From Lentisphaeria bacterium (lineage in GTDB: Bacteria > Verrucomicrobiota > Lentisphaeria > Victivallales > Victivallaceae): a DNA stretch of 41,225 nucleotides. Made by a program: the position numbers and the translations under genes. The notes beneath the pieces were generated by a model that saw only the letters and a list, made by a program, of their open reading frames with translations, ran no database searches and was not told where the DNA came from. Location: the NCBI GenBank assembly GCA_017456285.1, contig JAFTJQ010000057.1, positions 1 to 41,225 of the forward strand, read 5' to 3'. Positions 16,019 through 25,006 of the stretch are shown piece after piece (within the stretch, counting starts at the first letter, position 1; each line of letters starts with the position of its first letter).

Positions 16019-17230
16019 TTATTTCAGATTGCGTTTAAGAAAAGCGTACATTTGATTTTTGATCACAGTATTTTCCTCATGCCCCATTTGAGAATACAAA
16101 TGAAGTTCTTTATGGGGACTTCTTGCATTATTATAAACGGCAATATTTCCGCCCGGGTGACAGCACATATCGCATAACCCAACATGAAATGTAATCGGAA
16201 TTTGTACGTTCTCAATAAAATAACCGCTATCAATATAGGGCAAAATATTTTTGTAAGCTGCTTCTTTCGGCTTTTCGTTTTCACGGTCTTCACGGCTCGG
16301 CCAATTGCCTTCAACAATATTAGCACCTGCACACATCCAAATTACAGCACCGGAAACTGCCGAATCCAATGCCGCCGCCGCAAGCGCCTGCCATCCGCCT
16401 TGACTGCCGCCCATGACAATTAGATTTTTGCCATCCCATTCAGGAAGTGTTTTTACAACTTCGACAGCTCTTTTGGCCCGAAGAAACATTTCGACAAAGT
16501 AACACTCCTCGACTTTTTTGCCGGCAAGACCTTTATGCCAATAGTTCAAAAAAGCATTATTCATTAAATTTAAATAATATTCAGGACTTTCATTAATCGA
16601 AACATCGTGTGCAAGCACCTCCAGATTTATAAAACCATCCAATGCCCGCATTACACCGCCGGCAAAGCCTGTGCCGCGAACTCCTGCTCCTTGAAATTCA
16701 ATGACAGCCGGAAGCGATTTGGCTTCGGCATTTTCCGGCATAAAAAGTTCTGCATGAAGCCGACTGTTATAAGCTGAATTGGCAGTTACCTCGCCACGTC
16801 GCAAACCACAATCAAATTCGCTGTATTTAATTTGAGTTTCAGGTGCAGTTTTTGCTAATAATTCAATCTGTTTTGCCCAGAAATCATCATAATCTGCCGG
16901 TTTGGGAAAATAGAGTTTAAGTTTTTCAGCTTCGGCAACTACTCCTGCACCGCAAGTTAAAACTTCGCCATCCTCGCTTGAAAAGGTAAAATTGCACTGA
17001 AAAGTTCCTGCTCTGTCAACTTTAATCGCCACAATATTTTTGCCGGGATTAATTTCAACAGCCCCCTTTTCCAACGGACGGTGCCAGCCGCGATTAATTA
17101 TATAATCGATTTTTTGTCCGAAAAAAGGAGAGTCATATTTACACAAATTAACACTGATATAAAAAGTATCCCCGACTTCGGCAATACCCTGCGGATGAGA
17201 GGTCGCACATTCAATTCTATAAATTCCCAT
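16019..17230 (-). CDS. CE7-type acetyl xylan esterase/cephalosporin-C deacetylase
   Basis: Alpha/beta hydrolase of 403 residues expected to remove acetyl groups from xylo-oligosaccharides or similar acetylated sugars. No signal peptide is present, so it is probably cytoplasmic and acts on imported oligomers. The CE7 signature is clear: GGSQGG at 274-279 with nucleophile S276, D354 in GLCDMCCHPGG and H384 in QMGHEEN. The conserved N-terminal landmark FPKPADYDDFWAKQ begins at residue 108. The first 100 residues form an extra beta-rich domain found in some CE7 members. ATG 17230 is preceded by a weak ribosome site, and the promoter is at 17283-17310. The decayed GH78-like gene follows directly. 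Confidence 0.87.
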   Translation of the reverse strand: MGIYRIECATSHPQGIAEVGDTFYISVNLCKYDSPFFGQKIDYIINRGWHRPLEKGAVEINPGKNIVAIKVDRAGTFQCNFTFSSEDGEVLTCGAGVVAEAEKLKLYFPKPADYDDFWAKQIELLAKTAPETQIKYSEFDCGLRRGEVTANSAYNSRLHAELFMPENAEAKSLPAVIEFQGAGVRGTGFAGGVMRALDGFINLEVLAHDVSINESPEYYLNLMNNAFLNYWHKGLAGKKVEECYFVEMFLRAKRAVEVVKTLPEWDGKNLIVMGGSQGGWQALAAAALDSAVSGAVIWMCAGANIVEGNWPSREDRENEKPKEAAYKNILPYIDSGYFIENVQIPITFHVGLCDMCCHPGGNIAVYNNARSPHKELHLYSQMGHEENTVIKNQMYAFLKRNLK

Positions 17231-17282
17231 TTTATCTCTTGAGTAATTTTAGTGATTAATTCTACTTAATTTCATTTAACAT

Positions 17283-17310
17283 AATATATAATAACTTTGC
17301 GAAAAATCAA
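17283..17310 (-). promoter_or_regulatory. promoter of the CE7 esterase
   Basis: On the minus strand TTGATT (17305-17310), a 16-base spacer and TATATT (17283-17288), about 50 bases before the start codon. Confidence 0.55.
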
Positions 17311-18112
17311 ATAAAAAAATTTTTAAATTCATTTATTTTTAAGCAGACGGGAAAGTTCTGCTTTTTAGATAATTTAAGCAGCAATATTAAAGAATTTTTC
17401 GAAAATTTTTGAAAATTTTTACACACTTTTTCTCAAAAAACATAATTTTTATTATTTTCGCTAAATTTGGGTTGCTGTTTGAAATTAAGTTCAAAAAAAA
17501 GATTTTTGATTTTAGATATTATTACTTTTTTACAATCCATTTTACAAAAAAAATTAAAATTTTCGCATTTTTTACGCAAAAATACTTGATTTATTTTGTT
17601 TAGGTACTATATTTATTATATGTGATATTTGCACGAAAATAAAAAATCAACAGAAGTTAATCAGGAGGATGATTTATAGGAAAAACTGTTGCGTGAAAAA
17701 ATTTGATTTTTTTGTGATTTTTGATAGCGGCGGGGCGTGCGGAATGCGGAAAATAACAGTGATTTGTGAAAAACCGCAAAAAAATTCTCACGAATCCCCG
17801 ATAGAAACAAGGGACTTATGACGTGTTCTCAACTGATGATTTTTGCAGAAGTTTTCAGTTCAGGATATGTCAAAAATCCAAAAAAGACAAATAATTTCAT
17901 TCTTCAAAAAATACGATATTTTTAATTAAAGGATTTTTTCATTACTTTTTTCATTTTATTAAAAACTTTTTAAGATAAGTTTTGAACTAATGGAAAAGTG
18001 ATTTTCCGATTTTATTATTAATTTTTCGATTTTTATACGGTTAAAATTACAGCCGTGTTGTTTTTCCCGATTTTGATTCCTTCAAAAAAAGAACATGAAA
18101 GGATTATAGATT
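17311..18112 (+). other. long AT-rich region upstream of ppdK
   Basis: About 800 bases without a convincing gene. From 17311 to 17580 it is mostly A and T runs. A plus-strand promoter candidate is at 17586-17613, which would give ppdK a leader of nearly 500 bases. At 17663-17668 AGGAGG directly abuts an ATG (17669) that opens a 50-codon frame ending at 17821; the lack of spacing argues against normal translation. The stretch 17725-17755 is locally GC-rich. A six-pair hairpin GGAAAA/TTTTCC lies at 17992-18007. ATGAAAGG just before 18113 is the ppdK ribosome site. Confidence 0.45.
17586..17613 (+). promoter_or_regulatory. candidate distal promoter of ppdK
   Basis: TTGATT (17586-17591), a 16-base spacer and TATATT (17608-17613), the same pattern as the other promoters listed here. 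It is about 500 bases from the ppdK start, so a nearer promoter may exist as well. Confidence 0.4.
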
Positions 18113-20908
18113 ATGTCAGTTGAGAAAAAATTCGTCTATTTTTTTGGCGGCGGTGCATCAGAAGGCACTGCAAGCATGCGTTCACTTTTGGGCGGTAAGG
18201 GGGCAAATTTGGCAGACATGGCGTCTTTGGGATTGCCGGTTCCACCGGGATTTACCATTACCACCGAGGCTTGTGCAGAGTACAGCAAAATCGGCAAGGA
18301 ACAACTTTTTGCTAAAATCGCCCCGCAAATCAATGCCGCTCTCGCAAAGTTGGAAGCAACTACCGGCAAAACTTTCGGCAAGGGCCCGAATCCGCTTTTA
18401 GTCTCTGTCCGTTCAGGTGCGGCGGCAAGTATGCCGGGAATGATGGATACAATTTTGAACTTGGGTTTGAATGATGAAACCTGTCAGGCGATGATTAATT
18501 TGACCGGAAATGAGCGTTTCGTGCTTGACTCCTATCGCCGTTTTATCCAGATGTTCAGCGATGTGGTGCTTCATGTAAATTTTGATGATTTTGAGCATGC
18601 GCTTGAGGCGGCAAAAAAGGCAAAAGGCGTGCAGCTCGATACTGAACTCAATGCCGCTGACTTGAGAAATTTGATTTGCGAATACAAAAAAATCGTAAAA
18701 AATGCTATCGGAAAAGATTTTCCGAGCGATCCGTTAGAACAACTTTATCGCGGAGCGGAAGCGGTTTTTGATTCATGGGACAACCCCAGAGCAATCCGTT
18801 ACCGCCAATTAAATGATATTCGCGGACTTCTCGGTACTGCGGTCAATATTCAGGCGATGGTTTTCGGAAATTCAGGAGAAAAAAGTGCGACGGGAGTGGC
18901 ATTTACCCGTGACCCGTCCACCGGAGAGAATGAGTTTTTCTATGGCGAATTTTTGATTAATGCCCAGGGCGAAGATGTAGTAGCAGGTATCCGCACCCCC
19001 CAGCAAATTACCATTAAAGGCTCTAAAAAATGGGCAGAATCTCATGGGATTTCTGAAGCTGAACGTGTTGAAAAATATCCCTCACTTGAGGAGGCAATGC
19101 CGGCTTGCTTCAAAGAACTTGACGCAATCAGACTTAAACTTGAACAGCATTACAAGGATATGCAAGACCTCGAATTTACTATCGAAAACGGCAAACTCTA
19201 CATGCTTCAGACCCGTAATGGTAAACGTACCGCCGCCGCCGCAATTAAAATTGCAACTGATTTGGTCAGAGAAAAACTTATTGATGAAAAAACTGCTGTA
19301 ATGCGTGTCGAACCGCAGCAGCTTGACCAATTGCTTCACCCGGTTTTTGTGAAGTCAGCAGAAGCTGCCGCAGAGAAACTTTGCGTCGGTTTACCCGCAA
19401 GCCCCGGTGCTGCAACCGGGCAGGTCGTATTTTCTGCTGAAGAAGCGGAAACTTGGGCGGATGCCGGACATAAAGTTATTTTGTGCCGTATTGAAACCAG
19501 TCCCGAAGACATCGGCGGTATGCACGTTGCTCAAGGAATTTTGACCACCAGAGGCGGTATGACCAGTCATGCGGCAGTGGTTGCCAGAGGTATGGGACGC
19601 TGCTGTGTAGCAGGTTGCGGAGATATTGATATTGACTATGCAAACAAGCGATTTACAATTAACGGCAAAACCGTCAACGAGGGTGATTTTATTAGTTTGA
19701 ATGGCTCAAACGGAGCGGTTTATCTGGGCAAAATCGAAGCCGTTGCTCCCGAATTGAGCGGCCCATTCAATGACATTATGAAACTTGCAGATAAATATCG
19801 CAAACTCGGTGTTCGTACTAATGCAGATAATCCTAATGACACTCAAGTTGCAGTGCGTTTCGGTGCCGAAGGAATTGGTTTGTGCCGTACTGAACACATG
19901 TTTTTTGAGGGCGACAGAGTAAAGGCTTTCCGCAAAATGATTTTGGTTTGCGAAAAAGTTAAGCGTACCAAAGAGGCACTTGGTGTCCGCAGTGTCGATG
20001 AACTTCTCTGCAAAATTACCCCTGAAACTGACGGCTATGAGGAAGTAATGCAGTTCAAGAGTTCACTTGAAAGTTTGTTACCCTTGCAAAGAGGTGATTT
20101 TGAGGCGATGTTCCAAGCCTTGGACGGCCGTCCCTGCATTATCCGCTTTCTTGATCCGCCGTTGCATGAATTTTTGCCGCACGATGAAAAAGGTCAGCAG
20201 GAGGTTGCTGATGAACTCGGAACAACTGTTGAAAAAATCAGAAATGTTGTCGCTTCACTTCATGAAATGAATCCGATGCTCGGCCATCGCGGTTGCCGAT
20301 TGGGGATGTCATACCCTGCAGTTACTGCAATGCAGGCAAGAGCAGTTGCCGAAGCCGCTGCGGCAGTAAAAGGTTCTAAACCTGAAATCATGATTCCGTT
20401 GGTCGGCAATGTCAAAGAACTTGCCGCTCAAAAAGCGGTGGTTAAAGCCGTAATCGCTGATGTCGAAAAAGAGAAAAATGTCAAACTTGATATTAAAATC
20501 GGTACTATGATTGAAGTCCCGAGAGCGGCAGTTACTGCTGATAAAATCGCCGAAGAGGCAGAATTTTTCTCATTCGGAACTAATGACTTAACTCAGATGG
20601 GTTGCGGATTTTCACGAGATGATGCAGGCAAATTCCTCGTTGACTATGTCAAATGGGGCATTTATGATTATGATCCATTCCAGGTGCTTGATACCGAGGG
20701 GGTAGGAGAACTTGTTCGCATCGCAGTTGAGAAAGGGCGTTCCACCAACAAGGATATTGTCTTAGGTATTTGCGGTGAACATGGCGGTGAGCCGAAAACC
20801 ATTGCTTTCTGCCATAAAACCGGCTTAAATTATGTATCATGCAGTCCTTTTAGAGTGCCGATTGCCCGCTTGGCGGCGGCACAAGCTGCGATTGCTGAAG
20901 ATAAATAA
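18113..20908 (+). CDS. ppdK: pyruvate, phosphate dikinase
   Basis: Interconverts pyruvate + ATP + phosphate and PEP + AMP + pyrophosphate in the cytoplasm; in anaerobes it commonly supports glycolysis with pyrophosphate or gluconeogenesis. It has 931 residues, slightly longer than the usual 870-910. The N-terminal ATP-grasp domain opens with GGKGANLADMASLGLPVPPGF. The phosphohistidine domain has GGMTSHAAVVARGMG with catalytic H486. The C-terminal TIM barrel carries FLDPPLHEFLP, the conserved GHRGCRLG and GICGEHGG with catalytic Cys at about 887. All key residues are present, and this motif set separates it from PEP synthase. It is monocistronic, preceded by GAAAGG and ended by a strong hairpin (20935-20984). 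Confidence 0.97.
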   Translation: MSVEKKFVYFFGGGASEGTASMRSLLGGKGANLADMASLGLPVPPGFTITTEACAEYSKIGKEQLFAKIAPQINAALAKLEATTGKTFGKGPNPLLVSVRSGAAASMPGMMDTILNLGLNDETCQAMINLTGNERFVLDSYRRFIQMFSDVVLHVNFDDFEHALEAAKKAKGVQLDTELNAADLRNLICEYKKIVKNAIGKDFPSDPLEQLYRGAEAVFDSWDNPRAIRYRQLNDIRGLLGTAVNIQAMVFGNSGEKSATGVAFTRDPSTGENEFFYGEFLINAQGEDVVAGIRTPQQITIKGSKKWAESHGISEAERVEKYPSLEEAMPACFKELDAIRLKLEQHYKDMQDLEFTIENGKLYMLQTRNGKRTAAAAIKIATDLVREKLIDEKTAVMRVEPQQLDQLLHPVFVKSAEAAAEKLCVGLPASPGAATGQVVFSAEEAETWADAGHKVILCRIETSPEDIGGMHVAQGILTTRGGMTSHAAVVARGMGRCCVAGCGDIDIDYANKRFTINGKTVNEGDFISLNGSNGAVYLGKIEAVAPELSGPFNDIMKLADKYRKLGVRTNADNPNDTQVAVRFGAEGIGLCRTEHMFFEGDRVKAFRKMILVCEKVKRTKEALGVRSVDELLCKITPETDGYEEVMQFKSSLESLLPLQRGDFEAMFQALDGRPCIIRFLDPPLHEFLPHDEKGQQEVADELGTTVEKIRNVVASLHEMNPMLGHRGCRLGMSYPAVTAMQARAVAEAAAAVKGSKPEIMIPLVGNVKELAAQKAVVKAVIADVEKEKNVKLDIKIGTMIEVPRAAVTADKIAEEAEFFSFGTNDLTQMGCGFSRDDAGKFLVDYVKWGIYDYDPFQVLDTEGVGELVRIAVEKGRSTNKDIVLGICGEHGGEPKTIAFCHKTGLNYVSCSPFRVPIARLAAAQAAIAEDK

Positions 20909-20934
20909 TTTATTTACGGTTATCTTATAAAGTC

Positions 20935-20984
20935 AGGGTGTCGAAGAGACGCATAAAAAGCGTCCTCCGACACCTCTTTTTTTG
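20935..20984 (+). terminator. rho-independent terminator of ppdK
   Basis: GGTGTCG (20937-20943) pairs with CGACACC (20968-20974), and GACGC (20948-20952) with GCGTC (20960-20964), closing an AT loop. A run of seven Ts follows at 20977-20983. Confidence 0.92.
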
Positions 20985-21022
20985 TTCGATTTTTTTATCG
21001 GAAAAGTCAGGTTCACTTGTTC

Positions 21023-21055
21023 CCAATAACCAATACAATTATGAGTTGTTATTGG
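21023..21055. repeat. 8-bp inverted repeat downstream of the sigma-factor operon
   Basis: CCAATAAC (21023-21030) and GTTATTGG (21048-21055) are complementary across a 17-base loop. No T-run follows on the minus strand, so it is at best a weak or factor-dependent end for the operon stopping at 21120. Confidence 0.4.
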
Positions 21056-21119
21056 ATTTTCCATACATTCTTGAGTTTATGTATCCACTGATAATTAATG
21101 AATTTTTAATTTTGAATTT

Positions 21120-21458
21120 TTATTCGACATAGGCAATTGTAAAGTTATTTTGCAATTCTTCATTGAGTTTTTCATTCAAAACCGCACAACTCTCATCAAA
21201 ATTTTCGGTAATTAAACTCAATTCAGCATAAAACTGCTCAATTTGTGCCTCCAATGCCAATTCTTCACTATTGCGAAGTGCTCGCTCCTGCAAGCGGACG
21301 CTTGCAAATACTCCGAGAACTGCTGCAAAAGTCAGCACTGCCGCAACTTTCAAAATATATCGATAAACTTTTTCCGATTTCCTGAACTGCTTTTCAGCCG
21401 CATATTCCAGAATTTTCATATCTAATTCAATCGGAATATCTTTGGTATTTTTTCCCAT
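21120..21458 (-). CDS. small membrane protein, possible anti-sigma factor
   Basis: A 112-residue protein with a charged N-terminal part of about 33 residues, one membrane segment near 34-54 and a C-terminal helical, Glu/Leu-rich region with coiled-coil character. It starts two bases after the ECF sigma stop codon, the usual place for an anti-sigma factor, and the N-in topology with a cytosolic segment fits. However, the cytosolic part is short and lacks the HxxxCxxC zinc anti-sigma motif, so the role rests on position alone. No family is recognised. Confidence 0.65.
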   Translation of the reverse strand: MGKNTKDIPIELDMKILEYAAEKQFRKSEKVYRYILKVAAVLTFAAVLGVFASVRLQERALRNSEELALEAQIEQFYAELSLITENFDESCAVLNEKLNEELQNNFTIAYVE

Positions 21459-21460
21459 AA

Positions 21461-22027
21461 CTATTCCTCCTTTTCAACTTCAGTTAATATCATTTTTAAT
21501 CGCTTTTTCGCATAATTCATCCGACTTAAAACAGTATTCAATGATATGCCCAGTTTTTTCGCAATATCCTTGAATGACATATTGCTGCAACGCAGATCAT
21601 AGACAACTTTCTGCTCCTGCGGCAACTGTTCCAACGCCTCCTGATAGATTTGACTGCTCTCGCTTTCTGTCAATTCAAACCACGGCATATCCGAGAGTTT
21701 ATCATTATGAATTTCACTCAACAAATCACCGTTAAACTCAAAAACAACCCCTTGCCGTTTCAACTTCCTCGCCCGATCGATAATCAAATTCCTCGCAATT
21801 GTTTTCAAATATGCCCCGAATGATGACTGATCATGGTACTGCGGCAGTCTGTCAATCGCCTTTATCCACGTTTGCTGAAAAATATCATCAAGTTCGCTGT
21901 CGCTGTTTTTCAAAAAATTATGCAGGTGAAAATAGAGCAATTTGCGGTAGCGGCCGTAAAGAATTTCGAATGCCCGCTCATCGCCTGACAAATAATTATC
22001 TATAAGTTCTTTATCGCTACGCTCCAC
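21461..22027 (-). CDS. ECF-type RNA polymerase sigma factor
   Basis: A 188-residue sigma-70 family member with only regions 2 and 4. Region 2 spans about 8-85 (DIFQQTWIKAIDRLPQY, then GAYLKTIARNLIIDRAR). Region 4 is about 128-180, with the helix-turn-helix FKDIAKKLGISLNTVLSRM. The linker between them is 40 residues and acidic. Translation starts at GTG 22027, with GGAAAG upstream. The LolA-like gene ends 63 bases before it, and the putative anti-sigma gene follows after two bases. It probably responds to an envelope signal, given the neighbouring exported LolA-like and membrane proteins (inference). Confidence 0.9.
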   Translation of the reverse strand: MERSDKELIDNYLSGDERAFEILYGRYRKLLYFHLHNFLKNSDSELDDIFQQTWIKAIDRLPQYHDQSSFGAYLKTIARNLIIDRARKLKRQGVVFEFNGDLLSEIHNDKLSDMPWFELTESESSQIYQEALEQLPQEQKVVYDLRCSNMSFKDIAKKLGISLNTVLSRMNYAKKRLKMILTEVEKEE

Positions 22028-22090
22028 TTTTTTAACTCACTTTCCTGCTTGTTTCACCATAAATAACGGCAAAATCACTGAAATATTGTA

Positions 22091-22849
22091 TTAATAATTA
22101 GAAATTTCGAAAATTTTGTCATCAACATCGACATTGAATTTCACCGACTGAATAACATTGCTTGCCGTAGTTTGTCCCACTTTGGAACTATTTTTTTTCG
22201 CCATAAATATTCCGTCATACTCGGTAAAATCGTCATTATTAACGGTAATCAATGCCTGCTTATTCTGTGCGGCAATCTCCATGGTATAGCGGAGGATATA
22301 AAAATTCTCGCAATCAACATAGAGTGTCAGCGGAATATTTGAGAATGAATCGGGAAGCATCCCATGAATTTTGTAACACTCTCGATTATTGACGATTTCT
22401 TTCTCCGCCGCAAGCTCGGCTTTGGAGAAAATTTTTGAATACTTCGTTGCAACATTCATAAATTGCATTTGCTGTAAAGTCGAATTACTCTCTTTTTCAG
22501 GAAGTTTATCCTTGCCGAATAGCGGACTAATTAAGTACCCGTCCTTGCCGTTAAAAATAATAATAATATCCAATGTTAAAACTTTCAAGGTGGTTTTGAA
22601 CTTATTAGGCGATTTGAAAATCATCTGATAATCCAATTCAAAATCGCCGAATCTGGAGACTTTTGTTTTGCTGTTTATTTCAAAAGAGTGAATATTTTTG
22701 CCCTTATTTAATGGGTCAATTGCCTGATCAACTCGACTTAAAATCTCTTCGCAACTCAATTTGGGCAACTCATTTGCATAAACAACTAAACTAAACAGAA
22801 AAATTAAAATTGAAAAAATATATCTTTGTAACATTTGAAATTTAAGCAT
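22091..22849 (-). CDS. exported LolA-like (outer-membrane lipoprotein-sorting fold) protein
   Basis: A 252-residue protein with an N-terminal signal peptide (cleavage near YAN, residues 23-25). The rest follows the LolA/LppX half-barrel pattern: SKTKVSRFGDFELDYQMIFKSPNKFK, then the strand run LDIIIIFNGKDGYLISP, then CYKIHGML and a C-terminal VKFNVDVDDKIFEI. Proteins of this type bind lipids or lipoproteins in the periplasm, and some sense envelope state for ECF systems. Its start overlaps the phosphatase stop by eight bases, implying translational coupling; a second in-frame ATG five codons later is an alternative start. True LolA function is unproven because no LolCDE genes are near. Confidence 0.7.
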   Translation of the reverse strand: MLKFQMLQRYIFSILIFLFSLVVYANELPKLSCEEILSRVDQAIDPLNKGKNIHSFEINSKTKVSRFGDFELDYQMIFKSPNKFKTTLKVLTLDIIIIFNGKDGYLISPLFGKDKLPEKESNSTLQQMQFMNVATKYSKIFSKAELAAEKEIVNNRECYKIHGMLPDSFSNIPLTLYVDCENFYILRYTMEIAAQNKQALITVNNDDFTEYDGIFMAKKNSSKVGQTTASNVIQSVKFNVDVDDKIFEISNY

Positions 22850-24263
22850 ATCTGATTAAAATCATGGTTTGGTCATCAATCTGTTCGGTAGCGAAATTTT
22901 CAACATCCGCAAGGATTTCAGCAATTACCTGATCCGAACTGTATCCCTTCTGAATCGCCGCATGGAAAGCATTTTTCAAACGCTCTAAACCATATTCCTC
23001 GTCATTTTCATTGACCGCTTCCGTAAGTCCGTCCGAAAATACCATAAAACTCATTCCATACTCAAATGCCAAGCAGAAAGTATCAAAATTCGTGTACTCC
23101 GACGGCAAAATTCCTAATGCCGCACCGTCTGGATAGATGACTCGCAAATGGTTATGCACGAAAGTAATAAGTTCAGTATGTCCTGCTCTGCCGAACTCCA
23201 ATAATGAATTCCTTTTATCCAAAAGACAGCAATTTACCGTAATAAATCTGCCGTCATCGGTGTCTGAATAAATTTTGTCATTAAGTTCAATCAAAAAACT
23301 TTGCAAAGTTGTGAATTTATCCGCTAAAGCTCGGATAAAACTTCTGGTCATCGCACTCAACATGCAAGCAGGCACTCCCTTGCCGCAGGCATCGCCGATA
23401 ACGATTAAAAGTCTGTCATCGTCAATTTTTACAAAATCGTAAAAGTCCCCATTCACCTCTTTGGCTGGTCGGGTATAGGCATTAATTGAGAATTGCGCCC
23501 ATTTCGGGAGGGATTTCGGCAGCAGTGAGTCTTGGATTTGTCGGGCAAAGTGCAACTCCTGATCGATTCTATCCTGCTGATTCAGCATGGCATAGGAATC
23601 TATTAACTGTTGCATGAGAACGATTTGCGTAGTCAGGTGCGAAAGTTGTTCAATCTGATTTTTGTCAAAACTTTTCGCATGAGTGCGTTTGCTGTTGAGA
23701 AGAATAATAATTCCATGAACTTTGTCATCGTGGAGCAATACATCGCCGATAACTCCGCGAATTGAAGCCGGGGCAATTGTATTGGCAAATCGGTCATCCA
23801 AACTGCCGTCGTCAATAATTTCACGAGCCTGCCCTGCGGCAATATCTCCTGCAAATGAACCGTCACCAACGGTAAATCGGCAAATTTTTAAGGCTTCTGC
23901 AAGGTATTTGTTATTGGTCAATAGATTCTGATTGCGGCTGGGGATTAAAGAGTAAGCACCGTGAAACCCCTGACAATAAAGTGTGCCATCCACATTTTTG
24001 TAAATCGCTACCGCTTCACAGCCGATCTGCTCGGCAACATATCGGCAAATCGTATTTGCGGCATCTTTCAAGCTATCGGGATCGGCAAGCGTATTCGAAA
24101 AATGCGAGAGGAAATTATTAAGTTCCTTTTTCTCATTTCTCAACTGCGACAGAATTTTCCGCAATTTTTTATTAAGCTGCAGCAGCAGCGGAAAAATCAC
24201 AATACTGATAATTCCGACAAAAAATAGTATCAATCTAAAAAATTGTGACATGTTATTTTCCAT
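22842..24263 (-). CDS. membrane-anchored GAF-SpoIIE (PP2C-type) serine phosphatase
   Basis: A 473-residue RsbU/SpoIIE-type phosphatase. Order: one membrane segment at about 9-29, a short coiled coil (30-50), a GAF domain (about 55-205) and a PP2C/SpoIIE domain (about 235-473). Phosphatase landmarks are present: ARQIQDSLLPKSLP entering the domain, EVNGDFYDF, IVIGDACGKGVPA and SDGLTEAVNE, which supply the metal-binding Asp residues. Such enzymes normally dephosphorylate a STAS anti-anti-sigma protein in partner switching, but no STAS or RsbW-like kinase is encoded in this window. The downstream ECF sigma factor may be its indirect output, or the partner lies elsewhere. An ATG four codons downstream is an alternative start. 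Confidence 0.88.
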   Translation of the reverse strand: MENNMSQFFRLILFFVGIISIVIFPLLLQLNKKLRKILSQLRNEKKELNNFLSHFSNTLADPDSLKDAANTICRYVAEQIGCEAVAIYKNVDGTLYCQGFHGAYSLIPSRNQNLLTNNKYLAEALKICRFTVGDGSFAGDIAAGQAREIIDDGSLDDRFANTIAPASIRGVIGDVLLHDDKVHGIIILLNSKRTHAKSFDKNQIEQLSHLTTQIVLMQQLIDSYAMLNQQDRIDQELHFARQIQDSLLPKSLPKWAQFSINAYTRPAKEVNGDFYDFVKIDDDRLLIVIGDACGKGVPACMLSAMTRSFIRALADKFTTLQSFLIELNDKIYSDTDDGRFITVNCCLLDKRNSLLEFGRAGHTELITFVHNHLRVIYPDGAALGILPSEYTNFDTFCLAFEYGMSFMVFSDGLTEAVNENDEEYGLERLKNAFHAAIQKGYSSDQVIAEILADVENFATEQIDDQTMILIRYA

Positions 24264-24317
24264 AATCTTGCTTTTTTGTCTCCACTAAACTATAAAATAA
24301 TTCCATTTTTCATAAAA

Positions 24318-24989
24318 TCAAGCCCTGAAACTTTTAATAACCCGATTAAGTTTATAGGGTTTATATACAATTGTGATATTTCCCGAAGCGTCGACTGTAA
24401 TTGACTTGATAAATTCCTGAAAAATTTGGTATTCGGGACGACTCATAAGTTCCTGCTCGATTTTTTCCTCAATTTTTTTAACAAGGTTTTGTGATAAATT
24501 AATTTTGCCGACTTGAACTTTTTTAAGGTCTGCATCTATGCAAGTTCCGTCGTATCGGATATTGCCGATGGCTTTGACTACCACGGTCAAATTGCAAATC
24601 GGCTCATAGGTACGCCATTGAATTTCAAAATTATCGGCGGTATAATTCAGAGAATATTCTTCAAAAGTTTTTTCGTTAATGCTTAAAACATTCACACCGA
24701 TAATTCGCAGAAAATCACTGCCGTTTTCGGCTAAACGAATTAAACTCGGCACATCTCTCGAAGCAATAACCAAACGCATCGTGTCTTCAGGATTTTCGGC
24801 TCTCTGGGCAGTACCGACAACTTGCCACACATAACGCATCCCGACCAAAGTATCTGCCTGACGCAGTTCTGCTTTGCGGAAATCAGGATCTCGTGAAAAT
24901 ATCATTGCGGCAACTGAACAGATAAAAAGCAAAATTGCAACTATCACAATTAAAATGACTTTAGTTATTGTTTTCATCTTTTTTGCCAT
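24318..24989 (-). CDS. membrane-anchored protein of unknown function
   Basis: A 223-residue protein with one N-terminal membrane segment (about 9-31) and an otherwise soluble, probably periplasmic, domain. It has a stretch VGKINLSQNLVKKIEEKIEQEL followed by FIKSITVDASGNITIVYKP, a helix-then-hairpin arrangement seen in lipid-binding TULIP-like or YpmS-like proteins; this is only a resemblance. It lies 17 bases downstream of tsaB and 54 bases upstream of the phosphatase gene, so it is probably expressed with both. Confidence 0.7.
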   Translation of the reverse strand: MAKKMKTITKVILIVIVAILLFICSVAAMIFSRDPDFRKAELRQADTLVGMRYVWQVVGTAQRAENPEDTMRLVIASRDVPSLIRLAENGSDFLRIIGVNVLSINEKTFEEYSLNYTADNFEIQWRTYEPICNLTVVVKAIGNIRYDGTCIDADLKKVQVGKINLSQNLVKKIEEKIEQELMSRPEYQIFQEFIKSITVDASGNITIVYKPYKLNRVIKSFRA

Positions 24990-25006
24990 GATATTCTCCT
25001 TTGCAG

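Noticed and set aside
17409-17603. Plus-strand 64-codon frame rich in Phe, Lys and Ile
   Set aside because: It is a by-product of A/T runs, with no ribosome site and a composition unlike any protein here.
17669-17821. 50-codon frame starting right after AGGAGG
   Set aside because: There is no spacing between the ribosome-site-like sequence and the ATG, and no recognisable product. It is kept only as a note in the ppdK leader.
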